Source of the DNA: Flexilinea sp.
GTDB taxonomy: Bacteria > Chloroflexota > Anaerolineae > Anaerolineales > Anaerolineaceae
Length of the DNA stretch: 64,000 nt
Assembly (NCBI GenBank): GCA_026645735.1
Contig: JAPKMT010000001.1
Location: 124,001-188,000 of the forward strand
Direction of reading: 5' to 3'
The notes beneath the pieces are model-generated. The model saw only the letters and a list, made by a program, of their open reading frames with translations. It ran no database searches and was not told the DNA's origin. Shown here in pieces: positions 39,786 through 48,815 of the stretch (positions are counted from its first letter, which is position 1; every line of letters begins with the position of its first letter). A program made the translations under genes and the position numbers.

Positions 39786-39908
39786 CAGTAATTCGAAATA
39801 TGGAAATGTTTTTCGAATAGAGAAAGTAAATTTGTTGTTCTTATAGTTTTGCGCGAAGCGCAAAACTATAAGAACAACAAAGAATTCTTTTCATATTTCG
39901 AATTGTTG
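39786..39908 (+). repeat. Palindromic MITE-like element, copy F, with 9-bp target duplication
   Basis: CAGTAATTCGAAATATGG...CATATTTCGAATTGTTG; perfect 24-bp hairpin (39831-39854/39858-39881), loop GAA; flanked by GAAAACATG (39777-39785 and 39909-39917). Confidence 0.9.
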
Positions 39909-39917
39909 GAAAACATG

Positions 39918-40032
39918 TATTCGAATATGGAGAGGATAATCAACAGTTGTGCTGATGATGCACTTCACTCATAAAGATCACAACAAGTTTTCTCTTTTTT
40001 CTTAAAAGTCTTTTCCAAAACTCGAATTACTG
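39918..40032. repeat. Degenerate copy F2
   Basis: TATTCGAATATGGAG...TTTTCTCTTTTTTCTTAAAAGTCTTTTCCAAAACTCGAATTACTG. Confidence 0.6.
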
Positions 40033-40130
40033 GTAAGTTTAAGAAAACTCTGCAGGAAAAACTGAATTGATTATCATTTCGTTATTTTTATTCCTCGTTT
40101 TCTATGATGAAATCGTATCGTCAAAATTAT

Positions 40131-40251
40131 TAGCAACGAAATATGGATTAACCTTTCAATTAAAAAGAGAAAATTTGTTTTACTAATAGTTTTGCGCTTC
40201 GCGCAAAACTATTAGTAAAACAAAGAATTCTTTTCATAGTTCAAATTACAG
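40131..40251 (+). repeat. Palindromic MITE-like element, copy G
   Basis: Perfect 24-bp hairpin TTTGTTTTACTAATAGTTTTGCGC-TTC-GCGCAAAACTATTAGTAAAACAAA (40174-40224). Confidence 0.85.
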
Positions 40252-40268
40252 TATCACTGGAGTTAACT

Positions 40269-41612
40269 TTGGATTTTTCTTCTTGCACCATTTCCGATCT
40301 GTTAGATCCTGAAGGTTTTGCATGTTCCTGCGGGAAAGTACATCGTGTGAGTCTGCGTTATGTAGATATTGCTCAAGGAGCAATAAACCGTATTCCTGAA
40401 ATGCTTCATAAAACGGGCGTCACAAAACCTTTTCTGATTGCCGATTTATGTACCTACGAAGCGGCAGGACGACGCGTCAGTGAAATCCTGGACGCATCCC
40501 ATATCCCATTCGCAAAGTATATTTTCCAGGTTGAACGACCGGAGTCGAATGAATGTGCTGTCGGTTTGGCTGCCATGGCGTTTGATACATCCTGTGACGG
40601 AATCCTGGCAGTGGGCTCCGGTTCCATCGGGGATATCAGCAAAATTATCGCCAGATTAAGCGGCAATCCTTTGATCACGATTGCTACTGCTCCTTCAATG
40701 GATGGTTTCGCTTCTCCAACCTGTTCCAACATTGTGAGCGGCCTGAAATCCACTGTGCCGGGTGTCTGTCCGATTGCGATCATTGGCGATTTGGATGTGC
40801 TTTGCAGTGCTCCGACCCGAATGCTTCAAGCCGGGCTTGGGGATATGGCAGCAAAACCGAATGCACTTCTTGAATGGCGCTTATCCAACTTGATTAATGG
40901 AGAATATTATTGCGGGAACGTGGCTTCATTGATGCGGAAGTCCGCTTATCAATGTCTTTCCTCAGCATCCGGTTTGATGAACCGGGATCCTCAGGCTGTT
41001 ACGCATATTATGGAGGGGCTGGTGATGTCCGGTATTGCCATGGCTTTTGCTGACACGACTCGGCCGGCATCTGGTATTGATCATTATTTTTCCCATATCT
41101 GGGATATGCTGGCACTTCAAAGAGGTGAACTGCCGGATTTGCATGGCATTCAAGTCGGGATTGGAACGATCTATTCTATTCAAATTTATGAGATGATCAA
41201 ACAACAAAAACCGGACAGTCATAAAGCGCGATCCTGCATGAACGAATTTGACTGGCAAAGATGGCAGCAGTCCATAAGGGAATTTCTTCCGTCTGCCGCC
41301 GACAGCATTATTCGACAGGCGGCAGCCGAGAATCGTTTTGATTCGCAAAAACATGCCAGTCGATTTCAAACGATTTCTCAGCATTGGGACGAGATTGTAC
41401 AAATAATCGCGGATGATCTCCCGGACCTGCACACAGTACGCAGTCAGCTGCAGTCGGCTGGAGCACCGGTTTCTGCACAGGAAATTGGCATCTCTCCGGA
41501 AATACTAAAAAGAACTTTTTTGACGACCAAAGATTTACGGAATAAATATATGGCCAGCAGTTTGTTATGGGATATGGGACTGCTTGAGGAAGCCGCAAAT
41601 AAACTTTTCTGA
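40269..41612 (+). CDS. sn-glycerol-1-phosphate dehydrogenase (AraM/EgsA-like), TTG start
   Basis: ILAVGSGSIGDISKIIA; TAPSMDGFASPTCSNI; AGLGDMAAKPNALLEWRL. Confidence 0.85.
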   Translation: MDFSSCTISDLLDPEGFACSCGKVHRVSLRYVDIAQGAINRIPEMLHKTGVTKPFLIADLCTYEAAGRRVSEILDASHIPFAKYIFQVERPESNECAVGLAAMAFDTSCDGILAVGSGSIGDISKIIARLSGNPLITIATAPSMDGFASPTCSNIVSGLKSTVPGVCPIAIIGDLDVLCSAPTRMLQAGLGDMAAKPNALLEWRLSNLINGEYYCGNVASLMRKSAYQCLSSASGLMNRDPQAVTHIMEGLVMSGIAMAFADTTRPASGIDHYFSHIWDMLALQRGELPDLHGIQVGIGTIYSIQIYEMIKQQKPDSHKARSCMNEFDWQRWQQSIREFLPSAADSIIRQAAAENRFDSQKHASRFQTISQHWDEIVQIIADDLPDLHTVRSQLQSAGAPVSAQEIGISPEILKRTFLTTKDLRNKYMASSLLWDMGLLEEAANKLF

Positions 41613-41705
41613 GAAGGAACTTCTTCACGATTTTTGATTCTGCGCGGTTATGCCAAGTATTTTCAAAAGGATGAAAGCGGGATGCGCTGTCGGAGAAAAA
41701 ACTTT

Positions 41706-43190
41706 TTATTTAGATAGATTTCGAATTCTTCCGGCGCTGACAAAACCACAACCCAGATATGTCTCACTGCTATCTACCATTAAAAGGATCGTCCCTTTCG
41801 TTAGTATTTCATCCGAAGAAGGCAAATCCTCCCCGTGCAGCCAGCGAACTGCCTGTTCCTCATCCAAATGAAAGTGATTTTTTTTCATTTCTCTGAAAAA
41901 ACGGCTCATCCAATCGTTGTCAGGCATCCATCCGGAGACTGTGAGCGAGGCAACTTTCATTCCTGCAGATTTGCAGGGAAGTGATGAAAAAGCATTAACG
42001 TATCGATTGGATAACGCCCAAACTTCATTCTCTCGCTGCCATAAGGAACAATCATATTCTTCTAATACGGGCTTCAGCAGAAAAGCAAACTGATCCTCAA
42101 AAAATGCATCAATTTTTTTCTGCATCGACAGATCGATTTCTGTAAATCCACTTTTTTCCCAGGATCGAAAAGGGATTTCTGATTTTCGATCACTGAAAGA
42201 GTCTTGTTTGCAGAGCAGAGCAGCAAAAAATCCGGCTGTTTCATAACGATGCGGCCATAATCGGATGCTGCCAGTTAATGATGGATCAAATGTTTGGATA
42301 CCATCTGTGGTTAAACCTGGCGCAGGGTAAGGAAGCCTTTCCTGGGCATTGGCAACGCTGATTTTTGAGCCATATTTTTGCAGAATCTGGTTAACGACTG
42401 CTTCATCTTCATAAGGGGATAATGTACAGGTAGAATAAACAAGTTGCCCGCCAGGTTTTAAGGCATGGATGGCTGAATCCAGTAAAGCAGTCTGCCTTTG
42501 AGCCAGCGCTTTTTCTTCTCGCTCTGTGATCGGCCGCATGGGGTGAGAATCGATGGATACCAGGCTTTGCATACTGCAGGGAGCATCCAGCAGGATGATA
42601 TCAAAGGTATCCGGGTACCATAGACCGAAATTTTCTCCCGGAAAATTGGTGATGAAGTGGTTCAGGCTTCCCCAGTTTTTCAGAACTGTCTTTAACGCGC
42701 TGATTCTGGAAAGGCTTGAGTCATTAGCCATTACCAGCCCCTGATCCAGACTGCGGGCAACCAGGTGCGTCGTTTTTCCGCCCGGTGATGCGGCCATGTC
42801 GAGAATTAACGGGCGAGACTCCATCTTTTGCACATCAAATAAAGAAGCGGGCAGCATGGAAGCTGTGTCTTGAATGTAATACTGACCGATTTGATGTTCC
42901 CGCGTCAGGCTGGGAGACGTTTGATAGGTTCGAACCCGAAAACCGTCCTCGCAGAAGGAAACCTGTTCCAGCGTCCAGCCGTAACGTTTCGCGAGTATCT
43001 CCACTACTTGCCGATCCAGTTTCAAAGGATTGATGCGAAAGGCTCGATCCAAGGGTTTATAAAGAGCATCTTCCATAGCGGATAGTTCGGATTCCGGCAG
43101 GAAAATGCGATATTTCTCCCATGCTGCATCCAAGGCATCCTGTTTGGGGTTTCCGTGATTTTGTTTGTTTTGTAATTTCTTTTTAGCCAT
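41706..43190 (-). CDS. RsmB/RsmF-family rRNA cytosine-C5 methyltransferase
   Basis: LDMAASPGGKTTHLVA; LLDAPCS; YSTCTLSPYEDEAVV. Confidence 0.93.
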   Translation of the reverse strand: MAKKKLQNKQNHGNPKQDALDAAWEKYRIFLPESELSAMEDALYKPLDRAFRINPLKLDRQVVEILAKRYGWTLEQVSFCEDGFRVRTYQTSPSLTREHQIGQYYIQDTASMLPASLFDVQKMESRPLILDMAASPGGKTTHLVARSLDQGLVMANDSSLSRISALKTVLKNWGSLNHFITNFPGENFGLWYPDTFDIILLDAPCSMQSLVSIDSHPMRPITEREEKALAQRQTALLDSAIHALKPGGQLVYSTCTLSPYEDEAVVNQILQKYGSKISVANAQERLPYPAPGLTTDGIQTFDPSLTGSIRLWPHRYETAGFFAALLCKQDSFSDRKSEIPFRSWEKSGFTEIDLSMQKKIDAFFEDQFAFLLKPVLEEYDCSLWQRENEVWALSNRYVNAFSSLPCKSAGMKVASLTVSGWMPDNDWMSRFFREMKKNHFHLDEEQAVRWLHGEDLPSSDEILTKGTILLMVDSSETYLGCGFVSAGRIRNLSK

Positions 43191-44025
43191 GTTTGTGAAT
43201 GCAAAAAACCATTTCTGTTTCTATTTCGAATTCGACCATATCCCAGCCACTTCCTTCAATCGACTTATCCATTAATCGCTGTTGCCGATCTCGCATGCCG
43301 TGCTGACCAGTCAAGTTTTCTGCAGGCAGTGTAACAACCAGCCAGTCAGCTTGGATTCGCCGAAAGAAATCGCGGCAGCAGCCTTTGCTGCGTGCTTCAA
43401 ACCGGTGCGCTTCTTTAAAAAAGAAAGCGGCATCTGTGTGATTCTCCGGTGTGTTGATGAGGATATCCTGGACTTTTGCCAGGGGTGAGAGCCCTTGGAT
43501 TTCAAAGAATCGGTTGATTAAATTAATTCTGGGATGATGTAAATCATACGCATAATACTCTGTACTTAGTGACAATTCCATCCAGGGGAACGCAAGAGGA
43601 TTCATCGCACAAGCTAAATCCTGAATGCTGTGCGGTCTGCCGATCATTTCAAACAATTTTTGGTAAAACAAAACAATATGCGGCATGCGCTCTTTCGATG
43701 AAGAATGACTCATCAACATATTTTGGCACCAATTATTTACGGCTGTTATCCCGTTTAGATTGGCTTCCAGTAATTGTTGTTCTGCCAGAGGATAATCCGG
43801 ATCACCCAGATATGGTGCGATGATCTGGTGCAGTTTTTCGCGAACTCCTTTTTCAGCCTCTTTCCGGTTTTTGGTCTTTGATGATTCCTGTACCAATAAC
43901 TGCAACACAGTCTCCTCAGGAATATGAAGCGACTGATATTTCCTGGATTGCAGAATTTTTCGAACAATACTCTTTTGTGCTTCTTCAGAATCGAAAGCAG
44001 ATGCGGACGGGTAACTGAGGCTCAT
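43183..44025 (-). CDS. ArmA/Rmt-like 16S rRNA methyltransferase homolog 2 (divergent)
   Basis: VRKILQSRKYQSL...REKLHQIIAPYL...MSHSSSKERMPHIVLFYQKLFEMI...SIQDLACAMNPLAFPWM collinear with ArmA as remembered. Confidence 0.7.
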   Translation of the reverse strand: MSLSYPSASAFDSEEAQKSIVRKILQSRKYQSLHIPEETVLQLLVQESSKTKNRKEAEKGVREKLHQIIAPYLGDPDYPLAEQQLLEANLNGITAVNNWCQNMLMSHSSSKERMPHIVLFYQKLFEMIGRPHSIQDLACAMNPLAFPWMELSLSTEYYAYDLHHPRINLINRFFEIQGLSPLAKVQDILINTPENHTDAAFFFKEAHRFEARSKGCCRDFFRRIQADWLVVTLPAENLTGQHGMRDRQQRLMDKSIEGSGWDMVEFEIETEMVFCIHKHG

Positions 44026-44831
44026 TTTCTTTGTAATAAAAAGACTAATTCAGATGGAAATATGATTTTTTGGATCTCCCAGATATCCGGATTGCAGATT
44101 TCATGGAAGTGAGACTCGTAATTTTTGGGCATACCCTTATTCCTTCCGCTTAAACTATGGGCAGGGAAACTGATGATCGCATATTTGGATTTGATTTGGG
44201 CTAAAATATTTCTGCCAGCATTTTTATCGACCTGTTCCAGACAGGGAATTGTTTTGAGCAGCAGCGTTAAAGATGCCTGATTTGGCGGATAATTCTCCAA
44301 TAAATTCAGTTGGCTCGCTGTTCCGTGGATCTGAAAATGATGAAAAAAACCGTTGATCAAATCCATCATATCCTGAAAGAGATCATAGGCTTCATATGAA
44401 TAATTGTTTTCAAGGGGCATCCACGGAATGGAAAGCGGATTCAGACCGCATGCCAGATCCAGCACAGAATCAATTGGCGGCAGGTTGGAAAAAATATTAT
44501 GGTAAAACGCATCCAGGATTGGCAATCGTTCCCTGGTAGAGGCATGATTTTTCATTAGAGAGAGGCATTTTTCTTTGACGGCCTCCTGATTTTGCCAGGT
44601 GAGATCACCGAACGAATCTGAAGAAGTTTGATCATCAATCTTCTCGTTTCGAAAGGCTGATGCAATTTGATAGAGTTTTGATTTGACGTTCTTGATGATT
44701 TCTTTACGATTATTCGAAAGATTCAACTCTCGTATGATGAGCTGTCTGGTCAGTTGCTGATCCATGTTCCTGAAATTTCGGCCTTTATGAATTTCCGCGA
44801 TTAATTCTTCCGGGTTTATTTCATTTCCCAT
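44022..44831 (-). CDS. ArmA/Rmt-like 16S rRNA (m7G1405-type) methyltransferase homolog 1
   Basis: MKNHASTRERLPILDAFYHNIFSNLPPIDSVLDLACGLNPLSIPWM; YEAYDL; IISFPAHSLSGRNKGMPKNYESHF. Confidence 0.78.
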   Translation of the reverse strand: MGNEINPEELIAEIHKGRNFRNMDQQLTRQLIIRELNLSNNRKEIIKNVKSKLYQIASAFRNEKIDDQTSSDSFGDLTWQNQEAVKEKCLSLMKNHASTRERLPILDAFYHNIFSNLPPIDSVLDLACGLNPLSIPWMPLENNYSYEAYDLFQDMMDLINGFFHHFQIHGTASQLNLLENYPPNQASLTLLLKTIPCLEQVDKNAGRNILAQIKSKYAIISFPAHSLSGRNKGMPKNYESHFHEICNPDIWEIQKIIFPSELVFLLQRK

Positions 44832-45930
44832 ATTTCTCTTCCCGGAGAAGCTCCGTTAATCTTGTCAGAATTCGGATATTATGAATCGTAGCCAGGCGAG
44901 GAAACAGCGTATCTCCCATTTTGAAAAGATGCCGTAAATATCCCATGGAATAGCGTGTGCAGGTGAGACAATCACAGCCTGGCGAAACCGGTTGAGAGGA
45001 GCGAATATGCTGCTCATCACTGATGTAATGATATTGCAGCCATTTTCCGTCAAAGGAAGGACGTTCTTCACGAAAGGCATATAAACGTCCATGCCTGGCA
45101 TCACGTGTCGGCATCGCACAATCAAAGATGTCATATCCGAGATTAACACAGCGGACAACGTTTTCAGGATGTCCTATTCCCAGGGCATGGATCGGGAATT
45201 CCGGCGGTATTAATTCTCTGGTGTATTGCAAGATTTCAAATAAAAGGTTTCCTTCACTGTCCAGCGGCCAGCCGCCAAAACCAAATCCGTCAAATCCAAT
45301 TTCCAGCAGCGCTTCCGCACAGCGTTTCCGTAACTCAAACGATCCGCCTCCCTGTATCACACCGAAAATTTTTGGCTGGATCTCTCCATCTTTGGAGGAT
45401 TGTTTTTTCAAGCGCAAGAATTCTTTTTTGCAACGGGATGCCCAATTAATGGTGCGATTTACAGACAATTCCTGATCATGGTCAGAAGCTTCTGCATGTG
45501 TACATTCATCCAGGCATATAACGATATCGGTTCCGAAGGACATCTGAAGCTGAACCGTTTTTTCTGGTGTCAACTGCAATTTATGGGTTGAGTTTTCCGG
45601 AAAAATAGTAATTCCCCGATCCGTCATTTTCCCGAATTTTTCGTTTTCTCGGATGAGAGAATATGCTTGGAAACCGCCTGAATCGGTTACAATCGGTTTG
45701 GTCCACCCGCTCATCTGATGCATGCCATGCAAGGATTGGACTGTCAGGCTGCCAGGCTTCTGCATGAGATGGAACGTGTTCATCACCAGTCCTTGGACCG
45801 ACACATTTTCCAAATCGGCAGCATCGACACTGCGGACCATTCCATAGGTTGCGTCAGGAAGGTAAACCGGATACCATAATCTCCCATGTGGAAGATCGAT
45901 CCAGGAATTTGAAAGATTTATGATTGACAT
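44821..45930 (-). CDS. tgt: Queuine tRNA-ribosyltransferase family protein
   Basis: VTDSGGFQAYSL; GVIQGGGSFELRKRCAE; HALGIGHPENVVRCVNLGYDIFDCAMPTRDARHGRLY. Confidence 0.93.
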   Translation of the reverse strand: MSIINLSNSWIDLPHGRLWYPVYLPDATYGMVRSVDAADLENVSVQGLVMNTFHLMQKPGSLTVQSLHGMHQMSGWTKPIVTDSGGFQAYSLIRENEKFGKMTDRGITIFPENSTHKLQLTPEKTVQLQMSFGTDIVICLDECTHAEASDHDQELSVNRTINWASRCKKEFLRLKKQSSKDGEIQPKIFGVIQGGGSFELRKRCAEALLEIGFDGFGFGGWPLDSEGNLLFEILQYTRELIPPEFPIHALGIGHPENVVRCVNLGYDIFDCAMPTRDARHGRLYAFREERPSFDGKWLQYHYISDEQHIRSSQPVSPGCDCLTCTRYSMGYLRHLFKMGDTLFPRLATIHNIRILTRLTELLREEKYGK

Positions 45931-45940
45931 CCAATTTGTA

Positions 45941-46561
45941 TCAGGGAATCTGCAGATTCAACCCGGGAAGGATGGATTCATACATATTCAGTGAATTCTT
46001 TTTTGCGATCGCTTCCGGCGTTATATCACCAAAAATGCATGCAATGCTGTTAAAGGTGTCCCCTTGCTGAACTGTATACATCGTAGGATGGACAGAAGTG
46101 GATCGCGGTCCCTGCGCAGCGTTCCACTCAGAGTTCTTTGGAATTTTCAAGACGGTACCAAAAGAAATGCTGTTTTCATTATCAAATGAAATATGATTAA
46201 GAGAATATAAGGCTGCCCAATCCAGATTAAATCTTCTGGCGATGCATTTTGGCGTTTCGCCATATTGAAGTATGTATGTTTCCGGAAGTTCTCCCGATTC
46301 AAAATCAATCGGGTCGTTCTTTGGAATTTCTTCTGAAATCAGCACAGGCGGATTTCCTTCAGTCGGTGCTGTCTGATCGGAATTTGTTTCAAGCGGAGCC
46401 TGGCTGGAATCCCACACCTGTTTGGTCGCTTCGAACATCAGTGCCCGTTCCGGACTGATCGTGGCTTTCTCCAATGATTGGATCGGATCAGTGGATGACT
46501 GTTTGGAACACCCGGCAAACAAAATCAGTCCGACAAGGATTAGCAGCATACTTTTTTTCAT
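45941..46561 (-). CDS. LysM-domain lipoprotein
   Basis: MKKSMLLILVGLILFAGCS; ILQYGETPKCIARRFN and YTVQQGDTFNSIACIFG LysM repeats. Confidence 0.85.
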   Translation of the reverse strand: MKKSMLLILVGLILFAGCSKQSSTDPIQSLEKATISPERALMFEATKQVWDSSQAPLETNSDQTAPTEGNPPVLISEEIPKNDPIDFESGELPETYILQYGETPKCIARRFNLDWAALYSLNHISFDNENSISFGTVLKIPKNSEWNAAQGPRSTSVHPTMYTVQQGDTFNSIACIFGDITPEAIAKKNSLNMYESILPGLNLQIP

Positions 46562-46577
46562 AGATCCTCCCAAAAAA

Positions 46578-47486
46578 TTATTGAATAGTAACATAAGCAC
46601 CGGAAGAGGAAATCTTTGGAGTTAATGTTTCAATTTTCAGATGAGCTCTTTCTGAAGCTGCAACCATTCTGGACAACAAATGATTCGGGTCGGTCATTGT
46701 AAAAGCGATAATTCCAGGTCCTGCTCCGGATAAACCGGCTGCAGCTCCTGTATCCTCTGCCGCTTTTATGATTGCTTCAGATCCGGTGATCAATGGGATA
46801 CGATATGGCTGATGAAGACGGTCTTTCATCGCAAACTGCAGTAATTCTTCATTTCCTTCTGCCAACGCCTGCATCACCAAAATCGCATGACCAATATTAA
46901 ATATAGCATCTTTCCTGAGAATTGTCTCCGGTAAAATTTTTCGGGCAGTTTTGGTTGGCAGATTCATTTGTGGAATAAGAATGACCGTATTCCAGGGAGC
47001 GATCGGAAAACTGTGAGCACAGACCGTGTTCTCATCTGTGCTCATACCGACGAGACCACCGAAGATGGATGGTGCAGAATTGTCCGGATGGCCTTCGATA
47101 GATAATGCCAATTGAAGTAAATCGTTTTTCGAAACGTTAGTCCCAAGCCAGGCATCCGCTGCGAGTAATCCTGTCAGTGTCGCTGCAGCACTGGACCCCA
47201 TTCCGGCACCAATCGGAATCCGATTGGTGCAATCGATATGCAGATTCGCCGGAAGAGAAGCCCCATGAAAGACGCAAAATTTCGAGAAAGCCTGAAAAAC
47301 CAAATCATTCTCTGGCTTTGATTCAATTTCCGGTTGATATCCGTTCCAGGTGATCGTTCTTCCTTCTTGTTTGAATGAAAAGACTGACTCATTCCAAACA
47401 TCCAATGCCAGTCCGATGCAATCAAATCCCGGACCGAGGTTGGAGGTACTTGCCGGAACATGAACCGTGATTCTTTGCGAATTCAT
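46578..47486 (-). CDS. thrB: Homoserine kinase
   Basis: VHVPASTSNLGPGFDCIGLALD; PIGAGMGSSAAA. Confidence 0.96.
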   Translation of the reverse strand: MNSQRITVHVPASTSNLGPGFDCIGLALDVWNESVFSFKQEGRTITWNGYQPEIESKPENDLVFQAFSKFCVFHGASLPANLHIDCTNRIPIGAGMGSSAAATLTGLLAADAWLGTNVSKNDLLQLALSIEGHPDNSAPSIFGGLVGMSTDENTVCAHSFPIAPWNTVILIPQMNLPTKTARKILPETILRKDAIFNIGHAILVMQALAEGNEELLQFAMKDRLHQPYRIPLITGSEAIIKAAEDTGAAAGLSGAGPGIIAFTMTDPNHLLSRMVAASERAHLKIETLTPKISSSGAYVTIQ

Positions 47487-48541
47487 GGTTTTTTCAGAAT
47501 AAAAGCTTCAATCGCATCATAGTCAGCGGGCAGCAAGGTCGGTTTGGTCATCTTGGAAGTGATGATGTCCGGGTCTTTCATACCATGCCCTGTGCAGATC
47601 GCCACAATGCGTTTTTGATTTACATCGATGGAACCGGCATGAATTTGTGCTTTTAATCCGGCAATGCCTGCGGCGGAAGCCGGTTCGACCCAGATTCCAT
47701 TTAGAGCCAGCATTTTTTGAGCAGCCAAAATTTCTTCATCGGTTACAGCAATGATTTTTCCTTTTGATTCCTCTGCGGCTGCCAGCGCTTCCTCGCCTCG
47801 AGCCGGACGGCCGATTCGAATTGCAGTCGCAATCGTTTCCGGATGATCCACAGCATGCCCGATGACTAACGGCGCTGAACCGGCGGCCTGGACACCCAAT
47901 ATATGCGGCAGCCCGGTATTTTTCAGTTGATGGTATTGTCGAAACCCCATCCAATACGAAGTAATATTTCCTGCATTCCCAACTGGCAGACACAGCCAGT
48001 CTGGAGCCTGCCCAAGAACGTCACAAATTTCAAAAGAGGAAGTTTTTTGACCTTCCAGACGATATGGATTCAGCGAGTTGACCAGTTCTACACTGCTTTT
48101 TTGACTGATTTCAACGACAAAGGAGAGTGCTTCATCAAACGATCCGGGGATCTGGATCACTTCGGCACCATAAGCAATCGCTCCGGCCAGTTTTCCGGTT
48201 GCGACTTTTCCTTCCGGAATCATGACAATAGCCCGTAATCCGGCTCTGCGTGCATAGGCTGCTGCCGATGCAGCCGTATTTCCGGTGGATGCGCAAATCA
48301 CAGCTTTTGCTCCTTTTGCCTTAGCCATCGTCATGGCAGCAGTCATACCGCGATCTTTGAATGAACCAGTCGGATTAAGGCCTTCAAACTTGATGGACAG
48401 CTCAAATCCGCCGCCAAGTTCTTCTGCTAATGCCGGTACAGGAATTAAAGGCGTATTTCCTTCCAGCAGTGTTACAGGTTCAATGTCTGTCGGCAGATGG
48501 ATCAGATCACGATAACGGTTGATGACGCCTTGATAATTCAT
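47483..48541 (-). CDS. thrC: Threonine synthase
   Basis: KFEGLNPTGSFKDRGMT; ASTGNTAASAAAYA. Confidence 0.96.
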   Translation of the reverse strand: MNYQGVINRYRDLIHLPTDIEPVTLLEGNTPLIPVPALAEELGGGFELSIKFEGLNPTGSFKDRGMTAAMTMAKAKGAKAVICASTGNTAASAAAYARRAGLRAIVMIPEGKVATGKLAGAIAYGAEVIQIPGSFDEALSFVVEISQKSSVELVNSLNPYRLEGQKTSSFEICDVLGQAPDWLCLPVGNAGNITSYWMGFRQYHQLKNTGLPHILGVQAAGSAPLVIGHAVDHPETIATAIRIGRPARGEEALAAAEESKGKIIAVTDEEILAAQKMLALNGIWVEPASAAGIAGLKAQIHAGSIDVNQKRIVAICTGHGMKDPDIITSKMTKPTLLPADYDAIEAFILKKP

Positions 48542-48611
48542 AATTTTTCCTCTCTGAGATGCATTCGGGCTTTATTGAAATTTTATGTCTACAATTCTAA
48601 TATAATTTATC

Positions 48612-48734
48612 CAACAATTCGAAATATGGATTGGCTTTTTGAATCAATCAAGAAAATTTGTTGTTCTTATGGTTTTGCGCAAAGCGCAAAACCATAAGAA
48701 CAACATAGAATTCTTTTCATTTTGCGAATTGCTG
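48612..48734 (+). repeat. Palindromic MITE-like element, copy H
   Basis: CAACAATTCGAAATATGG...CATTTTGCGAATTGCTG; perfect 22-bp hairpin 48659-48680/48684-48705, loop AAA. Confidence 0.85.
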
Positions 48735-48815
48735 TTTTTATTAAGGAAATGCAGCCTTGATTTATAATGAGCATCATATGGGAATCCATGAAGAAGAGTT
48801 GGATGAGGGGTAGAA

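Noticed and set aside
39831-39881. Long perfect hairpins as Rho-independent terminators
   Set aside because: No U-tract follows and most lie upstream of divergent or co-directional genes; shared outer ends and apparent target duplications fit a mobile element better.
42920-42935. GGTTCGAACCCG resembling a tRNA T-arm
   Set aside because: Lies in the C5-methyltransferase CDS; no cloverleaf around it.
48603-48743. 9-bp target duplication at copy H (also B, D, E, G, I)
   Set aside because: Flanks do not match convincingly (H taatttatc versus tttttatta; I only with an indel); only F, J and A are claimed.
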